NCBI RefSeq assembly: GCF_021568695.1
Contig: NZ_JAKGTI010000003.1
Location: 1 to 64,000, forward strand
Direction of reading: 5' to 3'
Length of the DNA: 64,000 nt
From: Maritalea mediterranea
Lineage (GTDB): Bacteria; Pseudomonadota; Alphaproteobacteria; Rhizobiales; Devosiaceae
Made by a program: the position numbers and the translations under genes. Positions 9,755 through 18,439 of the stretch are shown here, one piece after another. The notes under the pieces are model-generated. The model was given only the letters and a program-made list of their open reading frames with translations, made no database searches and was not told the origin of the DNA. Position 1 is the first letter of the stretch, and the number at the start of each line of letters is the position of its first letter.

Positions 9755-10339
9755 GGCGATGCACCAAATCGATTGGTAGGGCTGATTGTCCGCCCCAACG
9801 CCCCCGGCGCCGGCACGATGGTCAAGCCTGGTCCATGGGGCAGCCCCGTCAAGTTTTTGCATCAGTGCAGGGCGTGTGGGCAGATTATAATAGCGCCCCA
9901 ACTCGTCGCGTTGGGCGCCGTTGCCGACCTTGAAGCTGGCCCAAAGCACACCTGCCGGTTTGAGCGCGCGGTGAATACGGGCGAATATTTGATCGAGGGT
10001 TTCCCACGGGGCATGAAGCAGACACATATTCGCCCAGATGGCATCAAACTTATGTTCAGCTTCAAGCTCGTCAAACCGCATGATCGCGACCGGGGCACCA
10101 AAATTCTGTTCAGCTTCTTGCGCCAGAGCCGGGTTGCCTTCTGTCGGGGTGACGCGAAAGCCTTGATCTTTCATGTGCCGGGCTTCCAGCCCGGCTCCGC
10201 AGCCGAGCTCGAGAATTTCGGCTGCTGCCGGCAGGGCGGCAAGAAAATGATGCAGCGTATCTGACACCTTTTCGCGGCGGGTTGCATAGCTTTTGGCGTT
10301 CCTGGCGTAGAAGGCGAAAGTTTCAGGATCATAGCTCAT
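9746..10339 (-). CDS. Class I SAM-dependent methyltransferase
   Basis: About 197 residues with a Rossmann-type methyltransferase fold: motif I ILELGCGAGLEARHM near residues 42-56, an acidic residue closing strand 2 (TPTEGN), motif IV region FDAIWANMCLLHAP, and the post-motif FARIHRALKPAGVLWASF. Substrate unknown; the sequence looks like a general small-molecule methyltransferase. The frame extends upstream to 10396, but ATG 10339 has a GGAGTG site just before it and the protein then starts MSYDPETFAFYA, so this start is used. It sits between the transporter operon and the separate binding protein gene on the same strand as the latter, without obvious functional link. Confidence 0.88.
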   Translation of the reverse strand: MSYDPETFAFYARNAKSYATRREKVSDTLHHFLAALPAAAEILELGCGAGLEARHMKDQGFRVTPTEGNPALAQEAEQNFGAPVAIMRFDELEAEHKFDAIWANMCLLHAPWETLDQIFARIHRALKPAGVLWASFKVGNGAQRDELGRYYNLPTRPALMQKLDGAAPWTRLDHRAGAGGVGADNQPYQSIWCIAKK

Positions 10340-10396
10340 GGGGCACTCCAACAGGCGAGAGAGGCTGAGCTTATGAACCGTGTGCGATTTGCGCAA

Positions 10397-10426
10397 TAAA
10401 AAACCCGACGCCGCAGCGCCGGGTTT
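10397..10426 (-). terminator. Rho-independent terminator after the binding protein gene
   Basis: On the minus strand a GC-rich stem (arms at about 10417-10426 and 10401-10410) is followed by TTTTTTATT. It lies 26 bases after the stop of the solute-binding protein gene and before the methyltransferase, so the two are probably separate transcripts. Confidence 0.82.
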
Positions 10427-10451
10427 CCAATTTTTGTGTCGTCAATGTGGC

Positions 10452-11651
10452 CTATTCGAGCGGACCAACCTCAACGAACACACCATCTTTAATGGTCATT
10501 TCTACGATTGCACCAGCAACGTCACCAGCTTCATCAAACTCGTGGTCACCACCAGCACCTTCATAGTTGATCTCTTTGCCTTCAGCGATCAGCTTTTTGG
10601 CTTTTTCCCATTCGCCCGGCAAGATTACTTCGCCCGGAGCTGTTGCAACTGAACGCAAGGCTTCGTTCACGCCTTCACGGTCTGTGTTGCCTTTTTGCTC
10701 GAACGCAAGGGCCAGCAGGAACGCTGCGTCATAGGCTTGTGGGCCAAATGAAGCGATTGGGTCTAGGCCAGCGTCCTTGGCCAATTTCTCGTAAACAGAT
10801 GTACCTTCTGTTTCCAAGCGACCTTGACGTGTTGCCAGCATGCCTTCAACCGCGGCTGGATCAATGCCAGTCACCAGCGCGTCAGCCACCATGCCGTCAC
10901 CACCGAAGTAGGTCACGAAATCGCCTGCTTCAATTGCTTGACGCAGAATAGTTTGGCCTGAGCCAGAGGCATAAGCCAAGATGATCAGGTTTTGTGAGCC
11001 GCTCGCAGCCAAAGAACCCAATTCAGCACGGTAGTCTGATTTGCCTTCTTCGTGGGCTTCAGAAATCAACACATCGCCGCCGCCTGCTTCATAAGCGGTC
11101 GCCAACGCATCGGCAAAGCCTTTACCATAGTCGTTGTTCACATAGGTGATGGCGATGTCGTTGATGCCTTTGTTGAGCAACATGCGGGCAACAACTTCAC
11201 CCTGATAAGCGTCAGATGGACCAACGCGGAACAGCAAGTCATTGTCTTCCACAGTGGTTACTGCAGGAGATGACGCTGATGGTGAAACCATCACAACACC
11301 AGCCGGAATGGCTGCCGTGTTGGCCGCAGAAATGGTGGCGCCGGAGCACATCGCGCCCACAATGGCGTGCACGCCGTCTGAGTTGATCAAACGGTCAGCT
11401 GCGGTGGCAGCTGCTGTGGCGTCGGCACAAGTTGAGTCACCAATGGTGAACTTTGCTTCGCCGCCCAGAATGCCGCCTTGCTCATTTACATGTTGTAGTG
11501 CCAATTTGGCTGCATCACCGATTGGTGGTGCCAATGTTTCAAGTGGACCGGTATACCCCAGAAGAATACCGATATTTACGTCTTCAGCCACAGCCGGTGT
11601 AGCAACGCTAAGCGCTGCGGCTGCTGTCAATGCAAGTTTAAGATGACGCAT
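10452..11651 (-). CDS. Branched-chain amino acid/amide ABC transporter substrate-binding protein (LivK-like)
   Basis: Periplasmic solute receptor of 399 residues. A signal peptide of about 22 residues ends at AVA. The mature start VNIGILLGYTGPLETLAPP and KLALQHVNEQGGILGG is the Peripla_BP_6 (type I fold) signature; a later block TYVNNDYGKGFADAL is also typical. It most likely feeds the LivGFHM-type operon that ends 0.76 kb away on the other strand, because no other permease of this family is in the window. Substrate is not determinable: leucine-type amino acids, amides and urea are all bound by relatives. ATG 11651 follows an AGAGGGAAA site. Having its own promoter allows higher expression than the membrane parts. 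Confidence 0.93.
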   Translation of the reverse strand: MRHLKLALTAAAALSVATPAVAEDVNIGILLGYTGPLETLAPPIGDAAKLALQHVNEQGGILGGEAKFTIGDSTCADATAAATAADRLINSDGVHAIVGAMCSGATISAANTAAIPAGVVMVSPSASSPAVTTVEDNDLLFRVGPSDAYQGEVVARMLLNKGINDIAITYVNNDYGKGFADALATAYEAGGGDVLISEAHEEGKSDYRAELGSLAASGSQNLIILAYASGSGQTILRQAIEAGDFVTYFGGDGMVADALVTGIDPAAVEGMLATRQGRLETEGTSVYEKLAKDAGLDPIASFGPQAYDAAFLLALAFEQKGNTDREGVNEALRSVATAPGEVILPGEWEKAKKLIAEGKEINYEGAGGDHEFDEAGDVAGAIVEMTIKDGVFVEVGPLE

Positions 11652-12003
11652 AATTTCCCTCTAATTTGTACATCTTTGATCAACGGATAAGGCGAACTTT
11701 TTCCCAGCTCTTGTTTATGCTTTATCCGCGTTTGGCCGAGGTCGTGTTCCTCCCTCGTTGGTGTCAACAATAACGATTTTTTAATAAGAGTCACCAGCTT
11801 TTGTGGTATTAACCCGCAAAAGGTTGCCAATAATGTTAATTTCATTTGTAACAAAAACGGTGAAGAAATAAGGGGCTTAGGCCAGCGTGGCCATGTGCCC
11901 CTCTTTTCTGCGGCGTGCACATGACTTTGGGGCGTTTGACGATTGATTTGTTGGCCCAAACTGGCCACATTGGCGGCAAAGCGAAGTAAAGGGGTAACGC
12001 GCC
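11652..12003. other. 352-bp divergent intergenic region
   Basis: AT-rich gap between the start of the LivK-like gene (minus strand) and the start of the first betaine-type binding protein (plus strand). It must hold both promoters. A TTGACG at 11936-11941 has no convincing -10 at 17 bp. The main visible structure is the hairpin at 11871-11902, listed separately. No coding frame is convincing. Confidence 0.6.
11871..11907 (+). terminator. Orphan terminator-like hairpin
   Basis: Outer stem AGGGGC/GCCCCT (11871-11876 with 11897-11902), inner stem GGCCA/TGGCC (80-84 with 88-92, loop GCG), then CTTTTCT. No plus-strand gene lies upstream within 2 kb, so it ends no annotated transcript: it may close a small RNA, act in the leader of the gene at 12004, or block read-through. 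Confidence 0.45.
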
Positions 12004-12981
12004 ATGCGCAAGTGGATCGCGGCAATCTTGATGGGATTGATCAGCCTGGCAGCGCCGATGGCGCTGGCGCAGTCTGAAGGCGAGCCCGAATTTGCCGGTT
12101 GCCGGGGTGAAAGCGTGACCATTGCTGATCTGCAATGGCCATCTGCCAGCGTTTTGGCACATATTCACCAGCAACTGATCCAGACGGAATTTAAGTGCGC
12201 GGCGCAAGTGGTGCAAAGCGATCTTGCCAATGTTGTGGCCACAATCGATGCGGCGCAGGAGCCCAAAATTGTTCCGGAAATGTGGGTTAATCGGGTGGCG
12301 GCGCAGTGGAATCAGATTGGCGAGGCGCAACGGGCGTTTCTCTCAACCACCACGTATGATGTAGCCATTCTGGAAGGTTGGTTCGTGCCCGCGAAAGTGG
12401 TCGGCGATTTTCCGCAATTGCAGGCTACAGATAAATTAAGGGATATGCCCGAGCTTTATGCCCGCAGCAAGATCCGGTTTATCACCTGTCCAGAGGTCTG
12501 GGCCTGTCATATTCTGAATGACAATTTGATCCGCGCGTTTGGGTTGCGTGATGTGTTCGAGGTGGTGGTGCCCGCTTCGCGCTTTGAAATGGATCAATTG
12601 ATCGGGCAGGTCATTTCAGGGCGAGAGCCGGCGGTGTTCTATTATTGGCGACCGAACGCTGTGTTGCATCAGTTTGATTTTGCGCCACTCTCCCTAGGCA
12701 ATTATGATGCAGAGGCCTATCCCTGCTTGGCACAAACCAATTGTGCGGCGCCCCAACCCAGTAACTTTCCAAGTGAAGAGATCGGGCTGGTGGTGGCAAG
12801 CGATGTGCGCGCCGATATGCCCGAGTTGCTCGGGTATTTGCGGCGGGCAACCATGCCGGTGTCGGTGATGAATGAATTGCTGGCGATACAGGAGCGGCAA
12901 GCGCTTTCATCTGCCGCAACTGCCGCGTATTTTGTCAGCAACTTTCCCGACATCTGGCAAAGTTGGGTTAGTGCGCCCTAG
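12004..12981 (+). CDS. Glycine betaine/choline-type ABC substrate-binding protein, divergent paralogue
   Basis: Periplasmic OpuAC-family solute receptor, 325 residues. The signal peptide ends at ALA near residue 22. It is collinear with the next gene: ADLQWPSASVLAHIHQQL pairs with AEMNWPSAAALAHIHATI there, and both keep FYYWxP. Some likely ligand-contact residues differ: GWFVPA here against GWWIPA, and CPEVWAC against CPPGWGC in the partner, so it may bind a different quaternary ammonium compound or have lost affinity. In OpuAC proteins Trp/Tyr residues cage the trimethylammonium group. The gap to the second paralogue (241 bp) contains that gene's own predicted promoter, so the two are probably expressed independently. 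Confidence 0.88.
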   Translation: MRKWIAAILMGLISLAAPMALAQSEGEPEFAGCRGESVTIADLQWPSASVLAHIHQQLIQTEFKCAAQVVQSDLANVVATIDAAQEPKIVPEMWVNRVAAQWNQIGEAQRAFLSTTTYDVAILEGWFVPAKVVGDFPQLQATDKLRDMPELYARSKIRFITCPEVWACHILNDNLIRAFGLRDVFEVVVPASRFEMDQLIGQVISGREPAVFYYWRPNAVLHQFDFAPLSLGNYDAEAYPCLAQTNCAAPQPSNFPSEEIGLVVASDVRADMPELLGYLRRATMPVSVMNELLAIQERQALSSAATAAYFVSNFPDIWQSWVSAP

Positions 12982-13155
12982 GTTCACAACCTGTTGATCG
13001 CCGCACTAAGATTTTGTTTTAGCTTATGAATGATATCGATCACTTGCCTGTTAGGTCGGTGTCAAATCAGCGTGACTTGCATCTCAATAAAGATCGCAGA
13101 CTTATGCTTTTTATTACTAAAGTATTTATTTGAAAATTACTTATAACTGTTGTGT

Positions 13156-13184
13156 TTGACCGCATGATATTGGCTGTTTATGCT
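13156..13184 (+). promoter_or_regulatory. Predicted sigma-70-type promoter for the second binding protein
   Basis: TTGACC (13156-13161), a 17-bp spacer and TATGCT (13179-13184), placed about 38 bases before the start codon at 13223. Spacing and -35 are close to consensus; found by eye only. Confidence 0.5.
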
Positions 13185-13222
13185 GTTTTCTCGTCTTGCA
13201 GGAAAGTCGGGAGAGCTGAGCA

Positions 13223-14221
13223 ATGCAAAGAATTAAGTTGGCCATCGCAACAGCCTTTGTTGCCGTTGGCGCCACAGGTGGCGCTTTTGCCGCCGAGTGT
13301 GGCACAGATCGTACAATCGATATCGCCGAAATGAACTGGCCGTCAGCGGCGGCTTTGGCGCATATCCATGCCACGATTTTGGAAGAGGGTTATGGTTGTA
13401 ATGTGGAGCTGGTTGCGGGTGATTCCGTGCCCACATCGGCATCCATGCTGTCGAAAGGCCGTCCGGCCATTGCCCCTGAGTTGTGGATTGGTACGGTCCA
13501 GGACCAGTGGAAAAAAGGTCTGGAGGAAGGCACTGTGAAGGATGCGGGCCTTGCCATTTCAGACGGTGCGGTTGAGGGCTGGTGGATCCCAGCCTATGTG
13601 GCGGAGGAGAATCCGGGCCTGAAACGGGTTGAAGACTTGCCTGAATATGCTGAATTGTTCGCCGATCCGGATGATCCGGGTCAGGGCCGTTTTTACTCCT
13701 GCCCGCCAGGTTGGGGATGCGAAATCGCCAATGCGGCTTTGTTTGAGGCTTATGATCTAGAAGACAGCTTCAATCTGTTTTCACCCGGTTCCGGTGGCAA
13801 TCTGGATGCCTCCATCGTGCGTGCCTTTGAGCGTGAAGAGCCGATCGTATTTTACTATTGGGGGCCCACGGCCATTATGGGCAAATATGACATGGTACAG
13901 CTCGAAATGCCAGAGCATGACCCGGAAGTCTGGGCCTGTAATGTTGAGTCTAGCTGCGAAAACAAAGGCAAAAGCGCCTTCCCCACACCGCCTGTGACGG
14001 TGGGTACGGCGGCATGGCTTGCTGAAGAAGCCCCTGTGGTTTTTGACTATTTGAGCGAAGTGGCGCTGAACAATGTTCAAATCTCCAAAATGTTGAATTG
14101 GGGCGCAGAGAACAAAGCTGGTGCCGAAGAAACAGCCGAACATTTCTTGAAGACCGAAGCAGATGTCTGGACCCAGTGGGTGCCGGCAGATGTGGCTGAA
14201 AAAGTGAAGGCTGCCCTTTAG
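13223..14221 (+). CDS. Glycine betaine/choline-type ABC substrate-binding protein
   Basis: Periplasmic receptor of 332 residues delivering a quaternary ammonium osmolyte to the permease encoded next. The signal peptide ends at AFA near residue 23. OpuAC features: MNWPSAAALAHIHA, PELWIGTVQDQW, GWWIPAYV and VFYYWGPTAIM, which supply several Trp/Tyr candidates for the aromatic cage; paired cysteines near residues 158, 163, 236 and 242 may form disulfides. It is followed by a strong terminator before the permease gene, a layout that gives excess binding protein over membrane parts. Choline, betaine or proline-betaine are possible ligands; the sequence does not decide. Confidence 0.9.
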   Translation: MQRIKLAIATAFVAVGATGGAFAAECGTDRTIDIAEMNWPSAAALAHIHATILEEGYGCNVELVAGDSVPTSASMLSKGRPAIAPELWIGTVQDQWKKGLEEGTVKDAGLAISDGAVEGWWIPAYVAEENPGLKRVEDLPEYAELFADPDDPGQGRFYSCPPGWGCEIANAALFEAYDLEDSFNLFSPGSGGNLDASIVRAFEREEPIVFYYWGPTAIMGKYDMVQLEMPEHDPEVWACNVESSCENKGKSAFPTPPVTVGTAAWLAEEAPVVFDYLSEVALNNVQISKMLNWGAENKAGAEETAEHFLKTEADVWTQWVPADVAEKVKAAL

Positions 14222-14245
14222 TGGGCTACCGTTAAAGCATTGGAG

Positions 14246-14279
14246 ATGGCCGGGTGATTAGGTTCACCTGGCCATTTTT
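14246..14279 (+). terminator. Intra-operon terminator between binding protein and permease
   Basis: A 12-bp stem with one GU pair (14246-14257 with 14264-14275, loop of 6) followed by TTTTT. It lies 24 bases after the binding protein stop and before the permease ATG at 14299, so it should cut most transcripts and let a fraction read through into the permease and ATPase genes. Confidence 0.88.
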
Positions 14280-14298
14280 GCATAAAGGGATCAAGGCG

Positions 14299-15195
14299 AT
14301 GTTCGAGTTTTTCTTCAGCGGTGAATTTCCGGAATTTATCGATACGCGGCCTTTGCGGTTTTGGTTGGACGATGGGCTGAACTGGGTGGTGCGCCATTGG
14401 GGCGATGAGTTCGAAGCGGCGGCCTATCCCTTGCTGGTGATGCTCAACAGTATTGAGGACTGGCTGCTGATGGTGCCCTGGTGGTTGATCATACTGGCCT
14501 TTGCCGCTCTGGCCTATGGCGCAACCCGCAGCAAGGCCCTGCCGATCATTGTGGTGGTGGGGCTTGTGTTTATGGGACTGATGGAGCTTTGGGAAGACAG
14601 TGTGGAAACCATGGCATTGATGATTTCCGCGACGCTGACCGCCATTGTCTTTTCGATTCCATTGGGCATTGTGATGGCGCGGTCAGAGATCGTGCAACGC
14701 GTCGTCACGCCGATTTTAGATTTGATGCAGACCATGCCCAGCTTTGTGTATCTGATCCCGACGGTGATGATTTTTGGTCCCGGCAAAATTCCGGCGTTGC
14801 TGGCCACCATTGTTTATGCGGCGCCACCGCTGGTGCGCCTGACCAATCTGGGCATTCGACAAGTAGAGCCGAATGTGATGGAAGCCGCGCAGGCCTTTGG
14901 TGCCTCACCGCGGCAACGGCTGTTCGGGGTGCAGATCCCGCTGGCCTTGCCCACCATATTGGCTGGGGTAAACCAGACCACCATGATGGCACTGGCCATG
15001 GTGGTGATCGCCTCCATGATCGGGGCCGGGGGCCTCGGGTATCAGGTGTTGCAAGGCATCGGTCGGTTGGAGGTCAGCCGTGGTGTGTTTGCGGGCCTGG
15101 GCATTGTGGTGCTGGCGATTATTTTTGACCGGATCACGCAGGCTTACGGCAAACAGTTGCAAGCGCGGATCGGGCTGGTAGGGGATCGCTCATGA
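14299..15195 (+). CDS. Glycine betaine/choline-type ABC transporter permease (ProW family)
   Basis: Inner-membrane permease, 298 residues, about 6-7 TM helices. The binding-protein-dependent transport domain contains MQTMPSFVYLIPTVMIFG and the EAA-loop-like segment EAAQAFGASPRQRLFGVQIPLALP (residues roughly 195-218), which contacts the ATPase. A longer frame begins at GTG 14254, but that codon lies inside the terminator stem; ATG 14299 has AAAGGGA 8 bases upstream and is chosen. It overlaps the ATPase gene by 4 bases (ATGA). Confidence 0.92.
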   Translation: MFEFFFSGEFPEFIDTRPLRFWLDDGLNWVVRHWGDEFEAAAYPLLVMLNSIEDWLLMVPWWLIILAFAALAYGATRSKALPIIVVVGLVFMGLMELWEDSVETMALMISATLTAIVFSIPLGIVMARSEIVQRVVTPILDLMQTMPSFVYLIPTVMIFGPGKIPALLATIVYAAPPLVRLTNLGIRQVEPNVMEAAQAFGASPRQRLFGVQIPLALPTILAGVNQTTMMALAMVVIASMIGAGGLGYQVLQGIGRLEVSRGVFAGLGIVVLAIIFDRITQAYGKQLQARIGLVGDRS

Positions 15196-16223
15196 ACCCG
15201 CAATATAAAATTGAAATGCGCGGAGTGACCAAGATTTTCGGGCCTGAACCGCAGGCGGTGTTGGAGAAGCTGCAGGCGGGGGAGTCAAAGGATACGTTGC
15301 AGGCGGAAACCGGGCATGTGATTGGTTTAAACAACGTTGATCTGAACGTTGTTGCGGGCAAAGTTCACGTGGTGATGGGGCTCTCGGGGTCCGGCAAGTC
15401 CACCCTGATCCGGCATGTGAATCGGTTGATCGACCCCACGGCGGGGGAAATCTTTGTTGATGGCCGGAATGTATTGGAGATGAGCCTTGATGAGTTGCGC
15501 ACTTTCCGGCGCACCCAAATTGCCATGGTTTTCCAAAAATTTGGACTATTGCCGCACCGGTCGGTGCTGGACAATGTGGCCTATGGCCTGGAAATTCGCG
15601 GTGTCGACAAAAAGGAGCGGTTAGAAGTTGCAGAAAAATGGATCGCTACCGTCGGGTTGCAGGGCTATGAAAAATCGCGCCCGCACCAATTGTCCGGCGG
15701 CCAGCAGCAACGCGTTGGCCTGGCCCGCGCTTTGGCCATGGATGTCGATGTTTTGCTGATGGACGAGGCCTTCTCGGCGCTCGACCCTTTGATCCGCTCG
15801 GGCATGCAGGATGAATTGTTGGCGCTGCAAAAAGAGCTGAACAAAACCATATTGTTCATCACCCATGATTTTGACGAGGCGCTGAAAATTGGCGATCAAG
15901 TGACGGTGCTGCAGGATGGGGCAGTGATCCAATCCGGGCGGCCGGAAGAAGTGGTGCTCAATCCGGCCAATGCCCATGTGGAAGAATTTGTGCAGGATGT
16001 GAACCGTGCGCGGGCCATCCATGTGCACACCATCATGGAGCGTGGCGATTTTGGCGCGAGTGGTGCCACTGTGTCCGCAAATGCCCGCTGCGAAGACGTG
16101 TTACCGCTTTTTGCCGATCATGACTGGGTGGGCGTCACCAATGCGAATGATAAGGTGATCGGCAAGGTGACCGCCAAACAAGTGATTAAAGCGCTCGCGC
16201 GCCATAGTGGGATGGCGCGCTAA
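15192..16223 (+). CDS. Glycine betaine/choline-type ABC transporter ATP-binding protein (ProV family)
   Basis: ATPase of 343 residues. The N-terminal GVTKIFG followed by LEKLQAGESKD is the ProV/OpuAA-specific extension; Walker A GLSGSGKST at 63-71, signature LSGGQQQR, Walker B LLMDEAFSALDP (Ala in place of Pro, normal for this family), H-loop in ITHDFDEA. After about residue 270 there is a short CBS-like segment (CEDVLPLFADHDWVGV, then VTAKQVIKAL), shorter than the tandem CBS pair that senses ionic strength in OpuA. The stop codon is one base from the stop of the convergent glpK, leaving no room for a separate terminator. Confidence 0.92.
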   Translation: MNPQYKIEMRGVTKIFGPEPQAVLEKLQAGESKDTLQAETGHVIGLNNVDLNVVAGKVHVVMGLSGSGKSTLIRHVNRLIDPTAGEIFVDGRNVLEMSLDELRTFRRTQIAMVFQKFGLLPHRSVLDNVAYGLEIRGVDKKERLEVAEKWIATVGLQGYEKSRPHQLSGGQQQRVGLARALAMDVDVLLMDEAFSALDPLIRSGMQDELLALQKELNKTILFITHDFDEALKIGDQVTVLQDGAVIQSGRPEEVVLNPANAHVEEFVQDVNRARAIHVHTIMERGDFGASGATVSANARCEDVLPLFADHDWVGVTNANDKVIGKVTAKQVIKALARHSGMAR

Positions 16224-16224
16224 T

Positions 16225-17730
16225 CTATCTGCTATGCGTCGACAACGTCCTCGACACAGCATCCTGCCAACCCGCATATTTTTTCTCGGCCCAGTCGGCG
16301 CTTTGCTGCGGGGTGAATTGCTGGTCGAGTTCCCATTTCGCCATCATATCTTGAGGTGGGGGGCACAGACCCACATGCAGCCCGGCCAGATAGGCGGCGC
16401 CTTTGGCCGTGGTTTCCAGATTTTGTGGCCGGTCGACCGGGATTTGGCAGATGTCGGCAAGGAATTGCATGGTCATGTCCGAGGCGGTCATGCCGCCATC
16501 GACGCGCAGCACGCCCACATCATCGCCAAAATCGGCATTCATGGCGGTGATCAGGTCGCGGGTCTGGTAGCCCACTGATTCTAGGGCGGCCTTGGCCAAT
16601 TCGTTGGGGCCGGAATTGCGGGTGAGGCCAAAGATGGCACCACGGGCATCGCTGTCCCAATAGGGAGCGCCGAGGCCGACAAAGCCGGGCACCAGATAGA
16701 CGGACTGGGTTTCGTCGGCCTGTTCGGCAAATTCATTGACCTGCGGCGCGCTTTCAATGATTTTCAGCCCATCGCGCAACCATTGCACGGTGGCCCCGGC
16801 CATATAGATGGAGCCTTCAAGCGCATAGGTGGGCTTGCCATCCAGCTGGTAGCACAGGGTGGATAAAAGCCGGTTGGAGGAGGCGAGCGGCGTGTCGCCC
16901 ACATTCATCATGGCGAAACAGCCGGTGCCATAGGTGGATTTGATCATGCCTTTTTCAAAACAGGCCTGGCCGATGCTGGCGGCATGTTGGTCGCCCGCCA
17001 CGCCGGTGATCGGCAAGGCGGTGCCAAACAGGTCTGGATCGGTCGTGCCGAAATCGGCGGCGCAATCCTTTACTTCAGGCAGCAAGGCGGGGGGAATATC
17101 AAACAGGTCGAGCAGCTCGTGATCCCATTTGCCCTCATGAATATTATAGAGAAGCGTGCGGCTGGCATTGGTGGCGTCGGTGACGTGGGACGCGCCGCCG
17201 GTGAGCCTATAGATCAGCCAGCTATCGATGGTGCCGATGGCCAGTTCGCCTTTTGCCGCGCGGTCGCGCGCGCCCGCCACATTGTCCAACAGCCATTTGA
17301 TCTTGGTGCCGGAAAAATAGGGGTCGAGCAGCAGGCCGGTTTTGGCGGTGACTTTTTCCTCCAGCCCCTTTTGTTTCAGCTCGGCACAATAGCGGGCGGT
17401 GCGACGATCTTGCCAGACAATAGCATGGTGCAACGGTTCGCCGGTTGCGCGATCCCAAAGGGTGATGGTTTCGCGCTGGTTGGTGATGCCAATGGCGGCA
17501 ATATCGGCAGTCGTGATATCCGCTTTTTTTATGGCGCCCTTTACTGTTGCTTCCACGCTGTACCAGATTTCATTGGCATCATGTTCCACCCAGCCGTCCT
17601 GGGGAAAAATCTGCTTGAACTCTTGCTGGTCGCTCGCAAACGGGTTGAGGTCCAGATTATAGAGGATGGCGCGGCTGGATGTGGTGCCCTGATCGATCGC
17701 GAGTAGATAATTTGTGTTTTGTTCAGACAT
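16225..17730 (-). CDS. glpK: Glycerol kinase
   Basis: Phosphorylates glycerol to sn-glycerol-3-phosphate in the cytoplasm. The 501 residues match E. coli GlpK (502). FGGY-kinase features: [12 protein letters not shown] at 11-22 (phosphate loop), [18 protein letters not shown] with the substrate residues, [15 protein letters not shown], then the C-terminal ATP domain with [18 protein letters not shown] and [15 protein letters not shown]. The frame runs on upstream to 17919, but ATG 17730 follows a GGAGG site and gives the normal length. No glpD, glpF or glpR lies nearby, so it is an isolated glp gene here. Converges on the betaine transporter ATPase gene. Confidence 0.96.
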   Translation of the reverse strand: MSEQNTNYLLAIDQGTTSSRAILYNLDLNPFASDQQEFKQIFPQDGWVEHDANEIWYSVEATVKGAIKKADITTADIAAIGITNQRETITLWDRATGEPLHHAIVWQDRRTARYCAELKQKGLEEKVTAKTGLLLDPYFSGTKIKWLLDNVAGARDRAAKGELAIGTIDSWLIYRLTGGASHVTDATNASRTLLYNIHEGKWDHELLDLFDIPPALLPEVKDCAADFGTTDPDLFGTALPITGVAGDQHAASIGQACFEKGMIKSTYGTGCFAMMNVGDTPLASSNRLLSTLCYQLDGKPTYALEGSIYMAGATVQWLRDGLKIIESAPQVNEFAEQADETQSVYLVPGFVGLGAPYWDSDARGAIFGLTRNSGPNELAKAALESVGYQTRDLITAMNADFGDDVGVLRVDGGMTASDMTMQFLADICQIPVDRPQNLETTAKGAAYLAGLHVGLCPPPQDMMAKWELDQQFTPQQSADWAEKKYAGWQDAVSRTLSTHSR

Positions 17731-17951
17731 AATGCGCCAGCCTCCTCTTATTTGATCAAGAATTTCAATCATATGGTCTAAAATTTCAAGCCACTCTGCG
17801 AAAAAGTGCCCTTCCCATCGCAAATGATAAATATATTTCTCTATTTGGTGCGGTTTTGGTTTGAGATGTGCTTGCCATGGCCCTTTCGCCCCGCCTATAA
17901 CCTTGATGACCAGCATCATGTGCCATGCGGTCGAGATGAAAGGACGATAGG

Positions 17952-18362
17952 ATGGAAATCAAAACCATCAATGATAAGGTGAGCGTATCACCACAGATTT
18001 CGCCCAACGACTTGCCCGCTATTAAAGAGGCTGGTTTTACGACCATCATCAATAATCGCCCGGATGGCGAAGCCCCGGATCAACCGGATGGCGCGCTGAT
18101 CGAACAAGAGGCGAGAAACCTAGGGTTAGAATATATTGCGATCCCCATGGGGCGTGACGGGGTGAGTCCCGACATGATCGAGGCCACCAAAAATGCCATG
18201 GCCAGCGAGGGCAAAGTGTTTGCCTATTGCCGGTCCGGTACCCGGTCCACCACCCTTTGGGCGCTCAGCCAGGCGGGAGAGATGCCCGCTGACGAGATCA
18301 TCAAATCGGCCGCGAATGCGGGCTATGATGTCTCGCATCTGGCGCAATATCTGAGCGAATAA
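17952..18362 (+). CDS. TIGR01244/DUF442 phosphatase-like protein
   Basis: Cytoplasmic protein of 136 residues. It begins [25 protein letters not shown], the hallmark of the DUF442 (beta-lactamase-hydrolase-like N-terminal) family, and carries the Cys-x5-Arg protein-tyrosine-phosphatase loop CRSGTRST near residues 95-102. Relatives are fused to or sit beside sulfur-oxidation or metallo-beta-lactamase proteins, sometimes annotated as sulfur transferases; here it stands alone, divergent from glpK and upstream of pyc. Both the nucleophile Cys and the Arg are present, so catalysis is plausible; substrate unknown. Confidence 0.88.
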   Translation: MEIKTINDKVSVSPQISPNDLPAIKEAGFTTIINNRPDGEAPDQPDGALIEQEARNLGLEYIAIPMGRDGVSPDMIEATKNAMASEGKVFAYCRSGTRSTTLWALSQAGEMPADEIIKSAANAGYDVSHLAQYLSE

Positions 18363-18384
18363 ACCCGAATAACCGAACCATATA

Positions 18385-18432
18385 GCGCTACAGCGCGTTG
18401 GAAAGGTTGATGTTCAACACTTTTGAAAAGTG
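18385..18432 (+). promoter_or_regulatory. Cluster of three perfect palindromes in the pyc leader
   Basis: GCGCT-AC-AGCGC (18385-18396), GTTGA-TGT-TCAAC (18406-18418) and CACTTTT-G-AAAAGTG (18418-18432) lie within 55 bases of the pyc start at 18440. The last overlaps the probable ribosome-binding region. They could be operators or mRNA hairpins that hide the site; no T tract follows. Confidence 0.4.
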
Positions 18433-18439
18433 AGATGCT

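Noticed and set aside
9694-9933. 79-codon plus-strand frame after the LivM-type gene
   Set aside because: It runs through the terminator and lies antisense to a methyltransferase with clear motifs.
13022-13155. Riboswitch-like folding in the gap before the second binding protein
   Set aside because: A/T-rich without a recognisable aptamer core; only a promoter is supported.
14254-14298. GTG start for the betaine permease 45 bases upstream
   Set aside because: The codon is inside the terminator stem; ATG 14299 has a well-spaced AAAGGGA.
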